Counted from the first letter of the stretch, positions 7,372 to 16,168 are shown. The stretch: DNA of 64,000 nucleotides from Methanoculleus sp. UBA430 (GCF_002506585.1 NZ_DAXW01000010.1:16892-80891); one strand, 5' to 3'. Made by a program: numbers and translations. The notes: generated from the letters alone by a model not told the origin.

Positions 7372-8094
7372 ATGATCATGGAAGACCAGATGCGCACGGA
7401 GTTCTCCTATGCGGAGATCGCAGAGACGCTGAAGAAGACCCTCGACCTCCGGGGGTCACCGGTCGCGGTAAAATTTGCAAAGAGTCCCGAAGGCATCCCC
7501 GAATCGGTCGGCCCGATCGAGGAGACGGTCCGCCACTGCCAGATGGTCAGCCGGGCCCGTCTCGACGGCGAGATCTTCTACGCGACCGCCGAGAAACACG
7601 TCTGCATGGGAGGCGGCTGGGCCCTCGGGCTGAAGGAACTCACGCAGAGTCTTCGAACGGGGGAGTTCTATTACAAACTCGGCAAGTTCGAGAGCTGGGC
7701 CGCCTGCATGCGGACCATCCAGCAGGTGCCGCACGTCCCCGAACTCGAGACCTACGCGACGGTCTATGCCCCGCTTGAGAAGACGCCGTTTGACCCGCAC
7801 GTCGTCATCATCATTGCAAACCCGCGGACGATGCTCAAACTCGCGCAGGCCACGCTTTACCAGCTCGGCGGACGGATCGAGTCCGGGATGTCGGGGATCC
7901 AGTCGGTCTGCGCGGACGCGACCGCGCAGCCCTACCTCACCGGCCGGATCAACTACTCCCTCGGGTGCGACGGCTCGCGCCGGTTCTCCGGCATCGAGGA
8001 CGGCGAGCTCGTCATGGGCATCCCCGCCGAGATCCTCCCGGAGTTTGCCCGGGCTCTCACGATCGTCGCCGGGGCGCCCGGGTCCGTGCGGTAA
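7372..8094 (+). CDS. DUF169 family protein
   Basis: Conserved archaeal DUF169 protein of ~240 residues. Recognisable blocks are LRGSPVAVKFAKS near the N-terminus, a Cys-containing EKHVCMGGGWALGLKE, and NPRTMLKLAQATLYQLGG in the middle. The family is uncharacterised; conserved cysteines (VRHCQM, HVCMGG, SVCADA, LGCDGSR) suggest metal or cofactor binding. The ATG at 7372 lies 5 bases after ggagtg; a further ATG at 7378 and an upstream one at 7333 are alternatives. A TATA-like gattttatg sits about 40 bp upstream, so it has its own promoter. Confidence 0.85.
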   Translation: MIMEDQMRTEFSYAEIAETLKKTLDLRGSPVAVKFAKSPEGIPESVGPIEETVRHCQMVSRARLDGEIFYATAEKHVCMGGGWALGLKELTQSLRTGEFYYKLGKFESWAACMRTIQQVPHVPELETYATVYAPLEKTPFDPHVVIIIANPRTMLKLAQATLYQLGGRIESGMSGIQSVCADATAQPYLTGRINYSLGCDGSRRFSGIEDGELVMGIPAEILPEFARALTIVAGAPGSVR

Positions 8095-8203
8095 CAGCAC
8101 GGCTCTCCCCACCCTTTTTTGCGGCACCCCCTCCCGTCGATAGGTCCGTTCTGGGGTACAAGGCTTATCTCCCCGGCAGGTCAACTCTTCAGCAGGTGGT
8201 TTT

Positions 8204-8704
8204 TTGCAGGTATCCATGAAGCTCGAGATGAAAGACCGGCCCGGACAGCTGGTCGCGGCTCTCAAACCGATCTCGGCCGTCGGGGGAAACATCATAGCGG
8301 TCATCCACCAGAGAGAGACCCCGGCGGCCACAGAGACGCTGGACGTCCAGATCGTCCTGGAACTCCCCGAGGGGCGTCTCGACAACCTCCTTGAACTCCT
8401 CAGGGAGCAAGGCGTCAGCGTCGTGCGCATCGGCGAGGAGCGGCTCCTCTACGAGTGCACCCTGATCATGATCGGCCACTTGATGCACACGGACCTCTCC
8501 GACACGGTCGACTCTATCGACCGGACCGGCTCGGCCGAGGTGACGGGGCTCTCCCTCGTTATGCCGGCGATCAATGCCCCCTCGTCGGCCCGCATCACCA
8601 TCCGTTCGACCACCCGGACAGAGATGGCAAAGGCGATCCGGATCCTCCGCGGCGTCGCGGAGCGGAAGAGCCTCCTCATCATCGAGCCCCTGGAGGGTGC
8701 ATGA
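8204..8704 (+). CDS. ACT-domain regulatory protein
   Basis: A 166-residue protein with a clear N-terminal ACT domain (MKLEMKDRPGQLVAALKP, then GGNIIAVIHQRE) and a second ACT-like half (residues ~85-160). ACT domains bind amino acids and regulate enzymes. It overlaps the homoserine dehydrogenase start by an ATGA, and that enzyme has no C-terminal ACT domain here, so this protein probably provides threonine or other feedback control in trans. That role is inferred from linkage. TTG 8204 has AGGTGG four bases upstream; ATG 8216 is an alternative start. Confidence 0.85.
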   Translation: MQVSMKLEMKDRPGQLVAALKPISAVGGNIIAVIHQRETPAATETLDVQIVLELPEGRLDNLLELLREQGVSVVRIGEERLLYECTLIMIGHLMHTDLSDTVDSIDRTGSAEVTGLSLVMPAINAPSSARITIRSTTRTEMAKAIRILRGVAERKSLLIIEPLEGA

Positions 8705-9690
8705 TGCGGATCGCGCTCCTGGGGCTGGGTTCCGTCGGCCGGGGCATCGTCCGGACGATCCTTGCAAAAGACCTCGATATCACCGTCACCGGCCTTGCCG
8801 ACTCGCGAAGCGGCATCATCGACGCCGGCGGGATCGACCTTCTAGCGGCGCTCGCCAGAAAGGAGGAGGGCGGCCCCTGCGGCCGCCCGGATGTCAGCCC
8901 CGCGGACGTGGTGGCGAAGGCGGAGTACGACGTCCTCGTCGAGGTGACCCCGACGAACGTGGAGACCGCCGAGCCGGCGCTGGGCCACATGCGGGCGGCC
9001 CTCCGGCGGCACAAGCACGTCGTCACCTCAAACAAAGGCCCGATCGCCATCGCCTACCCTGAACTCCGGGCGCTTGCGGCGGCAAACGGCGTCTTCCTGA
9101 AGTACGAGGCGACGGTCTGCGGGGCGATCCCGCTCATCCATGCGATACAGGAGGGGCTTGCCGGGAACACCATCTCCCGGCTCTCCGGCGTCTTCAACGG
9201 CACCTGCAACTACATCCTTACCCGGATGGCCGCAGAAGGCCTCACCTACGAGCAGGCCCTTGCCGAGGCGCGGGAACTCGGGTACGCCGAGGCGGACCCC
9301 ACCTACGACGTCGAAGGGATCGACGCGGCGATCAAACTCGTCATTCTCGCAAACACCGTCCTTGATATGCATGCAACGCTCGACGACGTAGAGAGGACGG
9401 GGATCACCCTCCTGACACCCGACGCCCTGCAGCTTGCGGAGGACCAGGACTGCACCATCCGGCTGATCGGCGAGATCATCCCGGGTGCCGGGGTGCTCCG
9501 CGTCTCTCCGCGGATCATCCCGAAGGCCCACCCGCTCGTCGTCGAAGGAACGCTCAACGCCGTCACCGTGGAGGCGGACCTCGCCGGGGACCTCACGTTC
9601 ATCGGGAAGGGCGCGGGTTCCATCGAGACCGCCAGTGCCGTGATCGGCGACCTCCTCGCTATCCGGGAGCGGCATGTCCAGGGTTCTTGA
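8701..9690 (+). CDS. hom: homoserine dehydrogenase
   Basis: Reduces aspartate semialdehyde to homoserine for threonine and methionine synthesis. The 329-residue protein begins with the Rossmann motif LLGLGSVGRGIVR and contains HVVTSNKGPIA, LSGVFNGTCNYIL and ELGYAEADPTYDVEGIDAA, the last carrying the catalytic Asp/Lys region. It ends without the C-terminal ACT domain of longer homologues, consistent with the separate ACT protein upstream. The start overlaps that gene's stop, and its own stop overlaps the next gene by 17 bp, so the three form one operon. Confidence 0.94.
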   Translation: MMRIALLGLGSVGRGIVRTILAKDLDITVTGLADSRSGIIDAGGIDLLAALARKEEGGPCGRPDVSPADVVAKAEYDVLVEVTPTNVETAEPALGHMRAALRRHKHVVTSNKGPIAIAYPELRALAAANGVFLKYEATVCGAIPLIHAIQEGLAGNTISRLSGVFNGTCNYILTRMAAEGLTYEQALAEARELGYAEADPTYDVEGIDAAIKLVILANTVLDMHATLDDVERTGITLLTPDALQLAEDQDCTIRLIGEIIPGAGVLRVSPRIIPKAHPLVVEGTLNAVTVEADLAGDLTFIGKGAGSIETASAVIGDLLAIRERHVQGS

Positions 9691-10801
9691 ACGGAGAAGA
9701 CAGTACCTGCGCTTGATGCGCCAGCTGACGCTTGAACGAGGCTACTTCACGGTAGCCGACATTGCTGAGGCCTTCGATACCCCCCGGAGCACTGTCCAGG
9801 ACTGGGTGAACCGCCTCATCGAAGAGGGGTGCGTCCTCCTCACGGAGGAGCAGCGAGGACGGCACGCGGCCCGGTATGCGGCAAGCAGCGTGATACCGGA
9901 GAGCGCCTGCCGCCGGGTCTTCACCACCGTCGACGGCAGCGAGGTCGAGATCTACCACGAGTGCATGAGCGGAGGCTGCGCCGCCTTCTGCGAGTTCCAC
10001 CACGCCCGCGCCGGCGGCGCCCTGCAGTCGGTCCGCCGCGACGGGACCCTGCTCCGGGAGCGGGCGCTCCTCGGCCGTCGGGACGTCGCCGTCGGGCTCG
10101 ACCCGGCGCCGGCGGTCGGGATCGTCGGTGTCTTCCATGATGGCGACTACATCCACCAGTACATCCGGTGCATCGGCGGTCCGGCCTACTCGCTCACCGA
10201 TATGATGTCCTTTGCAGAGGGGGTCTGCGGCGTCACCGTCCACCGTGAAGGAGCGGTGGTCGAGGGCGAGGTGATCACCCGGGCGCTCGCCTACGTCGCC
10301 ATCGGGATCGACGACACCGATGTAGAGGGCGAGGGCGCGACGTTCGCCCTTGCCCTCGCCCTCCTCCAGCACCTCGCGAAGCTTGACGGCGTCATGCCGA
10401 TCGGCCACCGCGTGGCGATGCTCAACCCGCGGCTCGAAGGCGCGACCGCCGGAAACTCCTGCAGTTACATCGAACTCGCGGTGGAGCCCGGCCAGGTGCC
10501 GCAGATCGAGGAGGCGGCCGTGCGGTTCGTCGCCGGCGAGGCGGTCTCCCCCGGCTGGGGGATCGCCGTCCGGCAGGGGTTCCGGACACCCGGTGCGCTC
10601 CGGGCCTACGGCAGGAGCGCGAGAGAGACGGTGCTCACCCGGGAAGCGGCGGAGGCAACCGCCGAACGGTTTGGCATCCGCCTCCACGGCGGCCGTGGCG
10701 TCATCGGGGCGCTCGCGGCCGTCGCGCTCATCGGGCTCCCGCACGACGTCCTCCTCGACCCCGAGCGGGACGTCTGCGCCGGGTGGGAAGCATCGACGTG
10801 A
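9674..10801 (+). CDS. HTH + TiaS-like domain protein (possible methanogenesis marker 11)
   Basis: A 375-residue protein in two parts. Residues ~1-65 form a winged-helix-like DNA-binding domain (YFTVADIAEAFDTPRSTVQD). The remainder has a Cys-rich segment CMSGGCAAFCEF and the motif AIGIDDTDVEGEGATFALAL, which matches the DDTD nucleotide-binding motif of TiaS-type tRNA(Ile2) agmatinylcytidine synthetases. It lacks the OB-fold and zinc ribbon of true TiaS. From memory this resembles the methanogenesis marker 11 family, but I cannot confirm that. The start overlaps hom, placing it in the threonine-branch operon. Regulator and nucleotide-dependent enzyme are both possible. Confidence 0.6.
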   Translation: MSRVLERRRQYLRLMRQLTLERGYFTVADIAEAFDTPRSTVQDWVNRLIEEGCVLLTEEQRGRHAARYAASSVIPESACRRVFTTVDGSEVEIYHECMSGGCAAFCEFHHARAGGALQSVRRDGTLLRERALLGRRDVAVGLDPAPAVGIVGVFHDGDYIHQYIRCIGGPAYSLTDMMSFAEGVCGVTVHREGAVVEGEVITRALAYVAIGIDDTDVEGEGATFALALALLQHLAKLDGVMPIGHRVAMLNPRLEGATAGNSCSYIELAVEPGQVPQIEEAAVRFVAGEAVSPGWGIAVRQGFRTPGALRAYGRSARETVLTREAAEATAERFGIRLHGGRGVIGALAAVALIGLPHDVLLDPERDVCAGWEAST

Positions 10802-11344
10802 GGGCCCGTTTCTTCCATTCGATCCGTTAACCGGCGGTATCCGTCCCCAAAAAGCAGGATCCCGACCCTCATCCCCCTCGCGCTACCTATAAATACCCAG
10901 ATACGGCAGATACCCTCACCGGGGGGAAGCGCAGTGAGAAGCAAACTTGAGGAAGAGATCGAGAGGCTCTCCGCGCTCGCGCGGGAGCGTGGTGCGGAGG
11001 CACGGCGGATAGCGGCCCGCGATGTCGTCGTTGCGGAATGGGTGCGGTTCAAGTGCCGGTTCGGGTGCAAAGGCTACGGGAAACACATGTCCTGCCCGCC
11101 GTATGCCCCCGCACTCGACGAGACCCGCCGGCTGCTCGCCGAGTACAGCACCGGCATCCTCCTCCGTTTTGAGGGCGTCCCCGGCCACCCGGACTTGAAA
11201 CCCGACGAGATCCCCCTCGACTTCCACCCGTTCTTCCGCGATCTCATCCTCTGGGTGAACTCGACGGTACATCTTCTTGAAAAGACGGCTTTCTACGACG
11301 TTTTCCCGAAGGCGTTCGGGTTTGGGGGATACCCCTGCATCTAC

Positions 11345-12689
11345 CCTCCGCGGGGTTGAAGGAGCGGAACTTGAGCACCGGAGGTGCGACTGGCAGAGCG
11401 GGAGGGCTCCCTCCGCACGGGGAGGTGAACGCGGCACCCCAACGTCTGTTCACTTTCGCCCCGTGCGGCTCTTCTTTATGCTGGAGGAGACTCCATACGA
11501 CAGTATCGTATGCTGCGGCGGTACCAGTACCGGCTCTATCCCACGAGGGATCAGGAAGTCCTGATCGCCAAGCATCTCGGATGCTGCCGGTATGTGTACA
11601 ACTGGGCGCTCGACCGCAAGAATCTGGCATATCACGACGACGGGATCAGCCTGTCCGGGTACGACCTCATGAAGCAGCTTCCTGCCCTCAAAGCGGAGTT
11701 GCCCTGGTTGAAAGAAGTCAACGCCCAGTCGTTGCAGCAATCGATCCATCACCTTTCCCGTGCGTTCACGAACTTTTTCGAGGGGCGCGCCGACGAGCCG
11801 ACCTTCAAGAAGAAGCACGCCCCCGAACAGGCGTTCACGGTGCCGCAGTCGTATACCGTGGACTTCGAGCAGGGAACGGTAAAACTCCCGAAGATCGGTG
11901 CGATCAAAACCGTCTTCCACCGCCGGTTCGAAGGCAGGATGAAGACTGCGACGATCATCTGCAGATCGACCGGTCGGTACTTCATCAGCATCGTGGTCGA
12001 GGACGGCAGGAAGCCCCCGCACCCTGCCGATCCGATCCCGGACCAGACAGTCGGGATCGACCTGGGTCTCACGCACTATGCCGTTCTCTCGACCGGGGAG
12101 AAGGTAGCGAACCCGAAGTATCTCAAGAACACGCAAACGCGGTTAGCCGTGCTCCAGCGCCGGCTCGACCGCAAGCAGAAGGGTTCCCGGAACCGTGGCA
12201 AGGCCCGGCTCAAGGTTGCCCGGTGTCACCAGAAGATTGCCGACCAACGGCGGGACTTCCAGCACCAGCTCTCTTCTCGACTGGTCCGCGAAAACCAAGC
12301 ACTGGCCGTGGAGTCCTTGAACGTGGACGGCATGGTGAAGAACCATTCTCTCGCGGGAGCAATCAGCGACGCCGGGTGGGGTTCTTTTGTCTCGATGCTG
12401 GCATACAAGTGTCAGGAAGCCGGGAAAACCCTGCTGAAGATCGGGATGTTCGAGCCCTCATCAAAGACCTGTTCGGTCTGCGGATACTGGAAGACCGATC
12501 TGACACTGAAGGACCGGGAGTGGGCCTGCCCCGAATGCGGCACGCACCACGACCGGGACTTGAACGCCGCGATTAATATCAAACAGTTTGCACTTGCAGG
12601 CGCGGAACGCGCCGAAGAGCCTGTGGACTCGCTCCCAATAGGGAGGAGGATGAAGCAGGAAGTCCCCCGCTTGCGCGGGGGTAGTTCAC
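11345..12689 (+). mobile_element. IS200/IS605-type element carrying only tnpB (IS1341 group)
   Basis: The boundaries come from the in-frame repair of the host gene: element 11345-12689, 1345 bp, with 1-2 bp ambiguity because both junctions end in AC. No target duplication is present, as expected for this superfamily. The right end has a perfect 7-bp stem (cccccgc-ttgc-gcggggg, 12664-12681) followed by tagttcac. The left end begins cctccgcggggttgaa. There is no tnpA transposase, so movement would need one in trans. About 165 bp of leader before tnpB include a gagcaccg-n-aggtgcga motif (11373-11389) also found in the MITE-like repeats. Confidence 0.9.
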
Positions 12690-12736
12690 TGCGAGCACCT
12701 GCACTGTGTCGCCGAGGAGCACGAAGGAGTCGTTGA
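11510..12736 (+). CDS. tnpB: TnpB RNA-guided nuclease (RuvC-like, IS605 family)
   Basis: OrfB/TnpB of 408 residues, an omega-RNA-guided DNA endonuclease family ancestral to Cas12. The N-terminus MLRRYQYRLYPTRDQEVLI is typical. The RuvC catalytic residues look intact: Asp in VGIDLGLTH (about 184), Glu in LAVESLNVDG (about 268) and Asp in HDRDLNAAINI (348/350). A four-Cys zinc finger lies at about 323-346 (CSVCGYW, CPECGTH). The frame has no stop inside the element: it passes through the right-end hairpin and ends 47 bp into the flanking host gene, so the last ~16 residues are host-derived. The nuclease core is complete. Confidence 0.93.
   Translation: MLRRYQYRLYPTRDQEVLIAKHLGCCRYVYNWALDRKNLAYHDDGISLSGYDLMKQLPALKAELPWLKEVNAQSLQQSIHHLSRAFTNFFEGRADEPTFKKKHAPEQAFTVPQSYTVDFEQGTVKLPKIGAIKTVFHRRFEGRMKTATIICRSTGRYFISIVVEDGRKPPHPADPIPDQTVGIDLGLTHYAVLSTGEKVANPKYLKNTQTRLAVLQRRLDRKQKGSRNRGKARLKVARCHQKIADQRRDFQHQLSSRLVRENQALAVESLNVDGMVKNHSLAGAISDAGWGSFVSMLAYKCQEAGKTLLKIGMFEPSSKTCSVCGYWKTDLTLKDREWACPECGTHHDRDLNAAINIKQFALAGAERAEEPVDSLPIGRRMKQEVPRLRGGSSLRAPALCRRGARRSR
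12540..12689 (+). ncRNA. candidate omega RNA (reRNA) at the TnpB right end
   Basis: In characterised IS605-family elements the guide RNA derives from the 3' end of tnpB plus the right end, with the guide taken from flanking DNA. The equivalent region here ends in a GC-rich hairpin at 12664-12681 and then tagttcac. If the RNA runs past the boundary, its guide would start at 12690 in the interrupted DUF2284 gene. The 5' limit given is arbitrary and I see no direct evidence of transcription. Confidence 0.3.
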
Positions 12737-12937
12737 CGAGAGCATCCGCAGGCTCTGCCGGCACATGGACCTCGTCCGCCCGACCATGGGGGGTGCCGGG
12801 ATCGACGTCTTCGCCACCGCCCGGAAGGCCGGGTGGGACCTGCACGTCATCCCCTGCAGGAACCTTGAGTACGGCAAGATCGTCCACGGCGACATTACGT
12901 CGGTCGGCCTCGTCCTCATCGAGTGAAGCCCCGGCCT

Positions 12938-14041
12938 TCAGTCGCGCCGTACGCCCCGGATGAACTCCTCGGTCATACGGTGAGCTTCGTCATCCCTGAC
13001 CTGCACCGGGGGATGTTTCATGAAGTAGGCGGACGGAGATGTCAGCACGCCGCCGATCCCCCTATCAAGGGCGAGCCTGCAGCACCGGATCGCATCGATG
13101 ACGATCCCGGCGGAGTTGGGCGAATCTTCGACGGAGAGGCGGAGATCGAGGTTCATGGGGATGTTCCCAAAGAGCCTTCCTTCCATCCGGAGGAAACAGA
13201 CTTTGTTGTCCTTCTGCCAGCAGACGTAGTCGCTCGGACCGATGTGGATATCATCGTCATCAAGAGGCATATCGAGGACCGACTGCACCGCCTGGGTCTT
13301 GGACTCCCTTTTTGAGGCAAGACGGCTCCTGTTCAACATGTTCAGGAAGTCCGTGTTGCCGCCGGTGTTCAGTTGATAGGTCCTGTCCAGTTTCACCCCC
13401 CGCTGCCGGAAGAGGTCGGCGAGAACCCGGTGGGTGATCGTCGCCCCGAGCTGCGCCTTGACGTCGTCGCCGATGACCGGAAGCCTCTTTGCGCAGAACC
13501 TCTCTGCCCAGGCAGGGTCACTTGCGATGAAGACCGGCATGTTGTTGATGAGGCCGACCCCCGCCTCGAGAGCACAATCGGCATAGAACCGTACAGCCTC
13601 CTCCGATCCCACAGGGAGGTAGTTGAGCAGCATCTCTGCGCCCGAGTCTTCGAGCACCCGGATGACCTCTTCACGAGATGCCTCCTCCTCATCGGCGAGC
13701 ACGAACCTGCACTCCTCCTTGTAACTCAGCATATGTTCGGGAAAGCCGTCCAGCACCCGGCCCATCCGGACGGTCACGCCGGTCTTCGGTATTGCGGGGC
13801 AGAAGACGGTTGTGCAGTTCGGGGGTGAAAAGATGGCTTCCGAGACGTCTTTCCCGACCTTTCTTGCATCGATGTCGAATGCCGCTACCACGTTGATATC
13901 GGACGGCAGATAGCCGCCGAGGTTCCAGTGCATCAACCCGATTGCACTCTCTTCGCTCCCTCCCCGGTAGTATTCAATGCCCTGAAGCAGCGAACTGGCA
14001 CAGTTCCCGACACCGATAATTGCAACCCTGATCGAGTCCAC
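12938..14041 (-). CDS. inositol-1-phosphate synthase
   Basis: Converts glucose-6-phosphate to inositol-1-phosphate, the head group precursor of archaeal phosphoinositol lipids. The 367-residue protein has the NAD-binding start RVAIIGVGNCASSLLQGIEY, then MLLNYLPVGSEEAVRFYAD, GDDVKAQLGATITHRVLADL and LNTGGNTDFLNM, the family core with its catalytic lysines. The GTG at 14041 is preferred: a GGGGGG tract lies 5 bases upstream and the N-terminus then matches the family; in-frame ATG codons at 14068 and 14128 add unlike sequence. The IMPase-family gene at 5702 could act on its product. Confidence 0.93.
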   Translation of the reverse strand: MDSIRVAIIGVGNCASSLLQGIEYYRGGSEESAIGLMHWNLGGYLPSDINVVAAFDIDARKVGKDVSEAIFSPPNCTTVFCPAIPKTGVTVRMGRVLDGFPEHMLSYKEECRFVLADEEEASREEVIRVLEDSGAEMLLNYLPVGSEEAVRFYADCALEAGVGLINNMPVFIASDPAWAERFCAKRLPVIGDDVKAQLGATITHRVLADLFRQRGVKLDRTYQLNTGGNTDFLNMLNRSRLASKRESKTQAVQSVLDMPLDDDDIHIGPSDYVCWQKDNKVCFLRMEGRLFGNIPMNLDLRLSVEDSPNSAGIVIDAIRCCRLALDRGIGGVLTSPSAYFMKHPPVQVRDDEAHRMTEEFIRGVRRD

Positions 14042-14181
14042 GACAGCCCCCCGATAGATCCGGTGCATCCGCAACGCGCCCCTCTCTCCAGGGAGGATGC
14101 GTTCCGCTGAGACCTGGAGAAGGCACAACTGCAGAGGCAGTTGCGCTTTCGACTATAATACGGAGCGGGAAATATAAGGGT

Positions 14182-14391
14182 ATGGTTCGGGAGGGGCCGG
14201 AGGTTGTCCATGTCGACTTTGTCATCAAGAAGGGGAGCAGCGTGGAAGAGGCGTTCGTCACGGCGCTCGCATCGCCCGCACGGGGCCACACGCCGCTCCT
14301 GGCCGTCCTCACCCCGAACCTTCCCGCAAGGCCCCCGACGCTGAGCAAGGTGCTCGCCCGGAAGGATACCGCGAAGCATCCCTTTGCGTGA
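14182..14391 (+). pseudogene. N-terminal fragment of formaldehyde-activating enzyme (fae)
   Basis: A 69-codon frame whose first ~55 residues closely resemble the start of Fae: GPEVVHVDFVIKKGSSVEEA, then FVTALASPARGHTPLLAVLT and PNLPARPPTLSKV. Fae condenses formaldehyde with tetrahydromethanopterin and is normally ~160-170 residues. After SKV the similarity ends and a stop follows; neither other forward frame nor the reverse strand of the next 150 bp continues it. Promoter-like AT-rich sequence (actataata, aaatataagg) precedes it. I read it as a remnant; a functional short protein cannot be excluded. Confidence 0.7.
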
Positions 14392-14541
14392 TACGGCCAA
14401 AACCTCCTCGTTACGCCGCCGGCGGGGACCGCGGAGAGCGCCCGGCGCCCGACCCGGTCGTCGTCGGTGATCGGGAAGTGCAGGGCCGTGGCGACGGTGT
14501 AGATGGCGCGGCTGCTGGGGTCGGGCCGGGCGCGGTGAGTG

Positions 14542-15966
14542 CTACCTCGCTCCAGGTTCGCGGCTGCCCCGCCGCCGGATCCTCCGGAAGACCGTGTGGG
14601 TGAGGGCCAGGAGGTTTGCGAGATACGTCTCCTTCGCCTCGAGACGCCGCAGGAATACGGCCTCCTCGGAGAGAAAGACGTCTTTGAGATGACGGATATC
14701 GGTTTTCGGTGAGTAATAGAGGTAGATCGGGATACCCGCCAGGATGACCAGGACCCCCGTAACCTTATCGAAGGTTGTGGTTGAGAAGAGGAGAAAGAGG
14801 CAGATCGCGATGCCGGCAAGGGGGAGGAGGTGTTGGCCGCGGAGGTCCGCAGCGCCGTCGCTCCGTAAAACGATGAGGGAAAAGCAGGTGAGCAGGAACG
14901 AGAACGCGAGGTTGAGGACGGCGAAGGATATCAGCCCGGGAAGGTTTCCAATGCTCGAGAGGACGAAGGCGATCGCTCCCTGGATGATGAGGACCACGTA
15001 AGGCGTATTGTAGCGGGGGTGAATCTTCGCGAACGCACGGGGAAAGAGCCCGTCGATCGCCATCGCGTACGCGAGCCGTGCGCTGCCGAGCATCCCCGAC
15101 TCGTCCGACCCGGCCACCGAGAAGAGGGCGCCGACCGTCATGATGAGCGCTCCTGCCGACCCGAAGAGGGCGGTGCCGGCGACGACGAGCGGCACGGTGC
15201 TCTGGTCGAGTTCGGTCCAGTTGACGACCCCGAAGAGCACGAAGTTCGTCGAGAGGTAGAAGAAGGAGACGATCAGCATCCCGGTGACGATGGCGCGGGG
15301 GATGGCCTTCTGCGGGTTCTCGACCTCGCCGGCCGGGAGCGTCCCCAGCTCGAACCCGGCGTATGCCCAGAAGATCAGGACCAGAGCGTGGGCAGCATTC
15401 TGCAGGCCGAGCGGGAGCAGCGGGGTGTAGTTCCCGACGAACGTCTCCGGCCGGACGATGAAGACGCCGAACCCCGTCACGGCGAGGAGGAGCAGGGGAG
15501 AGAGTTTGATGAGCGTCAGGGCATCGTTCAGCCTTCCTGCGGCCCGGACACCGACGATGTTGACGAGCGTCAGGGACGCTACGAAGAGCGCCCGGACGGC
15601 GACCTTTGCAACCGGGGTGAGGGGGACGAGCGCCTGGAGGTAGTTTGCAAACGCGATTGCAAAGACCGGGAGAGCGAGGAGTTCGGCGATCCACATGCTC
15701 CAGCCGGCGAGGTACCCATAGAAGTCGTCGAACGCCTCCGAGACGTAGGCGAACGGCCCGCCGACACGGGGGACGTAGTAACTGCAGTAGGCAAAGACCA
15801 TCGCGATCGCTATGGCGAAGAGCCCGGCCACCGCCCAGAGGACGATCGAGAACGGGCCGACCAGGCCGGCCGTGAGCGCCGATGCGATGTAGATGTCGGC
15901 GCCGACGATCGCCCCGACGATGATATTCGTCAGGTCGAACTGCGAGAGCCCCTGCCGTAGTCCCAT
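14542..15966 (-). CDS. APC-family amino acid permease
   Basis: An integral membrane transporter of 474 residues with about 12 hydrophobic segments. The N-terminal motif LTNIIVGAIVGADIYIASAL matches the conserved first helix of the APC superfamily, and GGPFAYVSEAF and FWAYAGFELGTLPAGEVENP are further family blocks. The C-terminal ~60 residues are cytoplasmic and basic (HTVFRRIRRRGSREP). The substrate is probably an amino acid, but the sequence does not tell which. No ribosome-binding site precedes the ATG, so a leaderless transcript is possible. It is not in an operon with its neighbours. Confidence 0.9.
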   Translation of the reverse strand: MGLRQGLSQFDLTNIIVGAIVGADIYIASALTAGLVGPFSIVLWAVAGLFAIAIAMVFAYCSYYVPRVGGPFAYVSEAFDDFYGYLAGWSMWIAELLALPVFAIAFANYLQALVPLTPVAKVAVRALFVASLTLVNIVGVRAAGRLNDALTLIKLSPLLLLAVTGFGVFIVRPETFVGNYTPLLPLGLQNAAHALVLIFWAYAGFELGTLPAGEVENPQKAIPRAIVTGMLIVSFFYLSTNFVLFGVVNWTELDQSTVPLVVAGTALFGSAGALIMTVGALFSVAGSDESGMLGSARLAYAMAIDGLFPRAFAKIHPRYNTPYVVLIIQGAIAFVLSSIGNLPGLISFAVLNLAFSFLLTCFSLIVLRSDGAADLRGQHLLPLAGIAICLFLLFSTTTFDKVTGVLVILAGIPIYLYYSPKTDIRHLKDVFLSEEAVFLRRLEAKETYLANLLALTHTVFRRIRRRGSREPGAR

Positions 15967-16168
15967 TGTAGCGGGAGAGTGACCGTGACGGTGATAATGG
16001 TTCCGCGCCGATCGATGGATGCATCCGGCAGGTGCGAAGCTGCGCAGGGACTATGGGATGCGATCTTTGACAGTAAGCGTCTCCCGGGCAACCTGCGAAG
16101 GTGGTTTATCAGGCCCGGGCAAACCCTGATTACTCCGGGAGACCATAGAGATAATCTGGTGCGTACAG

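Larger units (their letters stand above)
10934..12926 (+). pseudogene. DUF2284 metal-binding protein gene interrupted by a TnpB element
   Basis: The left part (GTG 10934 to 11344) encodes 137 residues including CRFGCKGYGKHMSCPPYAP and FGGYPCIY. The right part (12690-12926) encodes 78 residues starting CEHLHCVAEEHEG and containing HMDLVRPTMGGAGIDVF. Removing 11345-12689 joins them in frame as GGYPCIY-CEHLHC, giving a complete 215-residue DUF2284 protein with its expected cysteine cluster. A TATA box (ctataaatac, near 10888) lies about 40 bp before the start. DUF2284 function is unknown; the cysteines suggest Fe-S or Zn binding. As it stands the left part would make a truncated protein with three foreign C-terminal residues. 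Confidence 0.93.

Noticed and set aside
14388..14541. Minus-strand coding-like stretch (SRAIYTVATALHFPI) between fae fragment and permease
   Set aside because: Too short and without start, stop or recognisable family; could be a decayed gene but I cannot name it.
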